This document shows positions 59,707 to 64,000 of a stretch of 64,000 nt of DNA, in pieces. Source of the stretch: Phaseolus vulgaris. Taxonomy: Eukaryota > Streptophyta > Magnoliopsida > Fabales > Fabaceae. The notes under the pieces are model-generated. The model worked only from the letters and a program-made list of their open reading frames with translations. It was not told where the DNA came from and ran no database searches. Numbering within the stretch: the first letter of the stretch is position 1; each line of letters begins with the position of its first letter. A program made the position numbers and the translations under genes. Location of the stretch: positions 34,012,608 through 34,076,607 of the forward strand of contig NC_023758.2 in assembly GCF_000499845.2 (NCBI RefSeq), in the 5' to 3' direction.

Positions 59707-62314
59707 TTATTCTTTGTTTGCAAATACCCATTTGCACCCAATTGCCTTCTTACCTTTTGGTAATTGTGCCAACTTCCACATCTTGTTCTTCTTCAAAGAC
59801 TGCATCTCCTCTTCCATCGCACCTGCCCAATTACCACTCTCTGAACTCAGAATGGCTTCTGGGTAAGTGGATGGAATGTCATCAATAACTGGAAGTGCAT
59901 AGGCAACCATATCCATGAAACGAGCAGGCTTCTGAATATCTCGTCTCTGTCTTCTAACTGCAATTGGCGCTGATTGTTGTTGAGATTCTTGGGTAGGAAC
60001 CTCTTCCTCATCTGGCTCTTCTTCTACCATAGGAGAGTCACTTGTGGTATTTCGTGTTGGGATCACCACTGTCGGCTCAAACTCCACCTGCTTCCGGGCA
60101 CACTCCACCTGTTGCGGAGTACTATCAGCTCCTTCTGGATTTACCTTCTTTAACATGGCAGATTCATCAAAGGTAACATCCCTGCTGATAATCGTCTTCT
60201 TTGCCTCTAGACACCACAAACGGTATCCCTTCACTCCAGGACTAAAGCCCATGAAAAGAGCCTTCTTTGCCCGTGGATCCAACTTTGATTCAATCACATG
60301 ATAATATGCAATAGAACCAAAAACATGCAAAGAATCATAATTAGTTGCAGGTTTTCCAAACCATACCTCTAACGGGGTTTTGCCATCTATAGCAGATGAT
60401 GGCAAACGATTGACAAGATGTTGAGCGTATGTCACAGCCTCAGCCCAAAACTCTCTGCCTAACTCAGCATTAGACAACATACAACGAACTTTCTCCACAA
60501 GTGTCTTGTTTATACGCTCTGACACCCCATTCTGCTGTGGTGTTTTTCTAACAGTGAAGTGCCGAACTATGCCACAATCTTGGCATACCTTCAGGAACGG
60601 ATCACTCTTGTATTCTCCTCCATTGTCTGTTCGGAGAACCTTAATCTTGTCTGGTTTTCAACTTTAGCTTTCCACTTAAGGAAAATTTCAAGCACATCAT
60701 TTTTGTTCTTCATAGTAAACACCCAAACTCTCCTGGAAAAATCATCCACAAAAAATAATGCCTACCTCCGATTGACGGAGTCTTGGCAGGTCCCCACACA
60801 TCTGAATGCACATAATCCAGAATACCCTTGGTATTGTGAATTGCAGTGCCAAACTTCACTCTTCGTTGTTTTCCCAGAACACAATGCTCACAAAATTCAA
60901 GTTTGCAAGCCTTCGTACCTTTCAACAATCCCTGCTTGGTAAGAATTTGCAAGGATTTCTCTCCAGCATGTCCCAACCTCATATGCCACAACTTCGTTGC
61001 CTCAGCATCCTTCTTAGAGCTAGAAGTTGCTACCGCTACTGTCCCCACCACTGTACTACCTTGATAGTAATACAAATTGTTCTTCCTCACGCCTTTCAAC
61101 ATCACCAGTGCTCCTGAAGTTACTTTAAGAATTCCATCTCGCATCGTCACGACTAGGCCTTTAGATTCTAAAGCCCCCAATGAGATGAGATTCTTCTTCA
61201 ACTTTGGCATGTACCGTACATCTCGCAAAATTCTGGTGGATCCATCATGATTCCGCAGCTTGATTGAACCTATCCCAGTTGTCGTACATGGATTATCATT
61301 ACCCATGTAAACAACCCCGCCATCAAGTTCTTGAAATTCAAAGAACCAATCCCGAATGGGACACATATGATAGGTACAACCTGAATCCAATATCTACTCA
61401 TCTGGATACGGTGATGCTGAAAGCGAGACAATTAAAGAGATATCTGATTCCACATCACTTTTGCATTCTGCAACATTTGTATCTTGTGGAGCCTTCTCTT
61501 TCTTCTGCAGTTTTGGACAGTCTTTCTTCCAGTGTCCTTTCTCATGACAGAAAGCACACTCATCTTTGGCAACTGCTCGACCTTTAGACTTAGACATCCC
61601 TCTTCTTTCCTTTGTTTGGCTTTGCTGACGACCTCTTGCCACCAATGCTTCTTCTGATGTCGTTGATTTGGTTTTCATCTTATCCTGCTTTCTCAATTCA
61701 TGACTATATAAAGCAGAACAAACAGCATCTAACGGCACATTCTCCTTCCCGTGAAGGAGCGTAGTCTCCAAATGTTCAAATTCATCAGGAAGAGATGATA
61801 ACAACATCAAAGCCAAATCCTCATCCTCAAACTTCACATCTAAATTCAACAGGTCTGCTACTAATTGATTAAACATAGTGATGTGTGCATTCATAGTAGT
61901 ACCTTGTTGGTAGTCAAATCGGAACAACCTTTTCTTCATCAGGAGCTTGTTCTGACCACTCTTCTTCAGAAACTTGTCCTCCAATGCCTTCCACAGTTTG
62001 TGTGCAGAAGTCTCGTTTTTTACAGCGTACTTTTGCTCTCTGGATAGGCAGGATCGAATAGTTCCGCATGCTAACCGGTTGATGATACTCTAGTCTTTCT
62101 CCTCTACCTCTTTTGGTTTCTCTCCTTCACTAGCAATATCAAGACCCTGTTGAAAAAGAGAGTCCAAGACCTCTCCTTGCCACATGCCAAAATGTCCAGT
62201 GCCATCAAATATTTCCACCGCCAATTTCAAAGTGGACACCGGGAACCTCGACCATGATGACGAGGAGCCCGACACTCTGGATACATTCTTCGCTTCTTCT
62301 TCTTGATTTGCCAT
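59707..62314 (-). pseudogene. copia gag-protease-integrase polyprotein, RT deleted
   Basis: The gag ATG is at 62314. Gag, the zinc knuckle (CAFCHEKGHWKKDC, about 61545-61590), protease (ILDSGCTYHMCP) and the pre-integrase domain (LWHMRLGHAGEKSL) share one frame. That frame is interrupted by TAG codons at 62090-62092 and 61394-61396, each at a position where the family has Trp. A one-base loss near 60760 shifts the frame inside integrase. The C-terminal integrase half (SERINKTLVEK to the DVTFDES motif) is in the 59707-60525 frame. The RT begins (IGCKWVFANKE) and is cut off at once. Confidence 0.9.
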
Positions 62315-62393
62315 TACAAACTCAAAATATAATATTCAATATTACAAATAATTTCAAACAACCCAAGGCGAACCTTCGGCTCTTGATACCACT

Positions 62394-62712
62394 TGTTGGG
62401 AAAAACGGGTAATTTTCCCACTAAATCAATACCCTAACAGAGCTACCCGACAAATAATATTGAATAAATAAAGCAGAATAATAAAAGAGATAAAGAGGAA
62501 AAAACACACCCGAAAATTGTTAACGGAGTTCGGCCTGTTTAGCCTAATCTCCGAGAACAGCAAAAACATCTCACTTTTATTATTGTGAGAGAAGATATTA
62601 CAAATTGGGATATATAACAGTGAAGGAGGAGAGTTTAATTTATAACCCTCAAACTTCCTTCCCAAACAATGAACCCACCGATGTGGGACTTGGGATTAAG
62701 CCAAAATCAACA
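62394..62712 (-). repeat. 5' LTR of the RT-less copia element
   Basis: 319 bp; GTGAT target duplication on its right and the PBS on its left. Confidence 0.95.
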
Positions 62713-62829
62713 GTGATTAGGTAACTTATTATGTAATCGGTCTATAGACACTCTACTCACTCTACTCAAGAAGTATGAGAGTGACATATAGAGTTTCCAG
62801 ATCTTACCATCCCCAGATCAATGGGTAGG

Positions 62830-63567
62830 GATGTTTGGAGCAATTTTGAGTATACCAGGGTCAGTAGCAGCTGAAGCAGGTTTATAGCAGGGTTATTTGC
62901 AGTAGAAGGCTAGAAGAGGTTTGGTGTAGATGCGTGGTGGTAGAATGCTTTTGTGCAGGGGAAGTGGCCAATTCTATAGGTGCTGGTCTTGTGCGGTTTC
63001 TTGAGGCAGGGAGAGATCATCATTTAGCAGAATTGGGCAGTAAAATGGGTTTGGTGGGCTGGATGGAGGATCATGAAGTACTTCTGGAGCTAGGAAAAGC
63101 AAGGGCAAATTTGGGTCTTAGGCCTAGATCGGATGTTGTCACTAAAGAAATAGAAGAATTTGTCTTGTATGACAAGATCTATGGTTATATCAAGAGCATT
63201 GTTGGTGAGCATTTGGTGAGCATGTTTTGTTGGAGCAAGCAAGTGTTCGTGCACATAACAGATTGCAATTCATCTTATCAGCATGTTTTGGAGATATGGG
63301 GTTGAATATTATGATGATATGTTGAGAAAGAGTGTTTGGGATTCATCTGTTTTTTGAGGTTTGATCTGTTGTTGTTTTTTCCAAGTCCAGTTTAGAAGCT
63401 TAGGCTGTGTTAGATGGTTATATAGGGTCTTAACATGCAACTTTATCTAGCTTGTACTTTTCTTTTTCTGTTACATGCTCCTTAGGCTATATATTTGGTA
63501 ATTTTGTACAAGGTTGAGACACCTAAATGTCCCTTTAATTTACTTTATTCTTTGTGGACAAAAAAAA
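62830..63567 (+). mobile_element. 5'-truncated non-LTR retrotransposon (LINE-like) insertion
   Basis: A 738-bp insertion ends in a run of A's. It is flanked by a 21-bp target duplication with two mismatches (62809-62829 and 63568-63588; core ATCAATGGGTAGG). Its 3' part (GTACAAGGTTGAGACACC, CTTTGTGGAC, A-tail) resembles plant LINE 3'UTRs. The 123-residue frame at 62934-63305 lies inside it and does not resemble a LINE RT, so a processed retrocopy of an unknown transcript is an alternative. It sits in the Ty3/gypsy integrase remnant. Confidence 0.75.
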
Positions 63568-64000
63568 ATCTCCAAATCAATGGGTAGGCTGAAATCTCCA
63601 ACAAAGAAACAATTTTTTTTTGGAGAAATTGGTAAAGCTTAATAGGAAAGATTAGAGTCATTGTCTAGATGACGCTCTTTAGGCTCATAGGACTATTTAC
63701 AAACCACCTTTTGGGATGTCTCCCTTTAGAGTTGTCTTTGGTAAGGCATGTCACCTGCCTCTAGAGATTGAACATAGGACATATTGGCAACCAAAGCATG
63801 TAACTTGGATGATTATGACCAAGTAGAAGAACAAAGAAAACTTCAGCCACAAGAATTGAATGAGATTCATCTAAAGGCCTACAAAAACTCTAAGTTTTAT
63901 AAAGAAAAGACTAAACATTTTCATGATCATTTCTTTATTAAGAAAGTTTGTTGTAGGTTAGAAAGTATTAATGTTTAATTCTAGACCGAAACTCATGCAT

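Larger units (their letters stand above)
59187..62712 (-). mobile_element. Ty1/copia (Tnt1-like) element lacking RT and RNase H, 3.5 kb
   Basis: Two 319-bp LTRs (59187-59505 and 62394-62712, TGTTGGG...AATCAACA, about 95% identical) are flanked by the perfect target duplication GTGAT (59182-59186 and 62713-62717). It reads leftwards. The PBS GCTCTTGATACCA (62379-62391) matches initiator Met tRNA, and a purine tract AAGGTGGAGATT abuts the 3' LTR. The interior keeps gag, protease and integrase but jumps from the very start of RT to the 3' untranslated region. This makes it a deletion derivative that would need enzymes in trans. Confidence 0.95.
59098..64000 (+). pseudogene. Athila-like Ty3/gypsy integrase fragment, interrupted twice
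   Basis: Three pieces form one collinear integrase remnant. Positions 59098-59186 encode YVSKWVEA and, in another frame, GVPQAIVSD. Positions 62713-62829 encode CNRSIDTL and YRVSRSYHPQINGQ. Positions 63589-63980 encode AEISNKE, MSPFRVVFGKACHLPLEIEH and, after a frameshift near 63790, DQVEEQRKLQ...FYKEKTKHFHD. The KACHLP motif is typical of Athila-type elements. A copia element separates pieces 1 and 2, and a poly(A)-tailed insertion separates pieces 2 and 3. Stops and frameshifts show long inactivity. The fragment may continue past the window end. Confidence 0.85.

Overview
The window looks like a chromosomal segment of a dicot plant, most likely a legume of the Phaseolus/Vigna group. It is AT-rich, host genes have introns, and most of the length is nested plant transposons and satellites. 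The legume assignment is an inference from repeat types and protein flavour, not a database match.

Four host gene loci are convincing. (1) A minus-strand, seven-coding-exon gene at 1916-9198 encodes a 626-residue protein with five KH RNA-binding domains. Its 5'UTR intron carries an exact tandem duplication of about 399 bp. (2) A small unrecognised minus-strand ORF lies at 17512-17937. (3) An intronless PLS-class pentatricopeptide-repeat gene lies at 18965-20311 (+). (4) Two nearly identical intronless C2-domain genes resembling BAP2 (BON1-associated protein) lie at 44104-44646 and 57032-57574, both on the minus strand.

Region by region: 1-10.3 kb is the KH gene. 10.3-17.5 kb is intergenic, with decayed LTR retrotransposon sequence at about 12.9-15.3 kb. 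17.5-20.3 kb holds the small ORF and the PPR gene. 20.9-23.7 kb is a truncated Ty3/gypsy (Tat/Athila-like) element with LTR, PBS and gag-protease remains. 24.1-25.0 kb is a GC-rich solo-LTR-like block. 25,547-36,428 is a complete non-autonomous CACTA transposon with matching ends, a CGT target duplication and subterminal repeat arrays. It carries a captured Lhca1-like exon and hosts a solo LTR (29,487-30,586) and an almost intact 4.8-kb Ty1/copia element (30,674-35,461). 36.9-37.5 kb is a decayed tandem TRIM. 39.6-41.3 kb is a decayed copia fragment.

42.4-57.8 kb is a tandem segmental duplication containing the two BAP2-like genes. The second unit was invaded by a TRIM, and that TRIM's internal domain is split by a 9.6-kb block of two satellites: a 540-bp satellite (12 copies, possibly the Phaseolus khipu family) and a 15-bp CCCTAGA/CCCTCTAG minisatellite that resembles degenerate telomere repeat. 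59.1-64 kb is an Athila-like Ty3/gypsy integrase fragment, interrupted by a copia element that has lost its reverse transcriptase (59,187-62,712) and by a poly(A)-tailed non-LTR insertion (62,830-63,567).

The most unusual structures are the satellite block bounded by two halves of one TRIM, the copia element whose leader contains a TRIM LTR plus internal domain between two copies of the tRNA primer-binding site, and the CACTA element carrying a photosystem I antenna exon.
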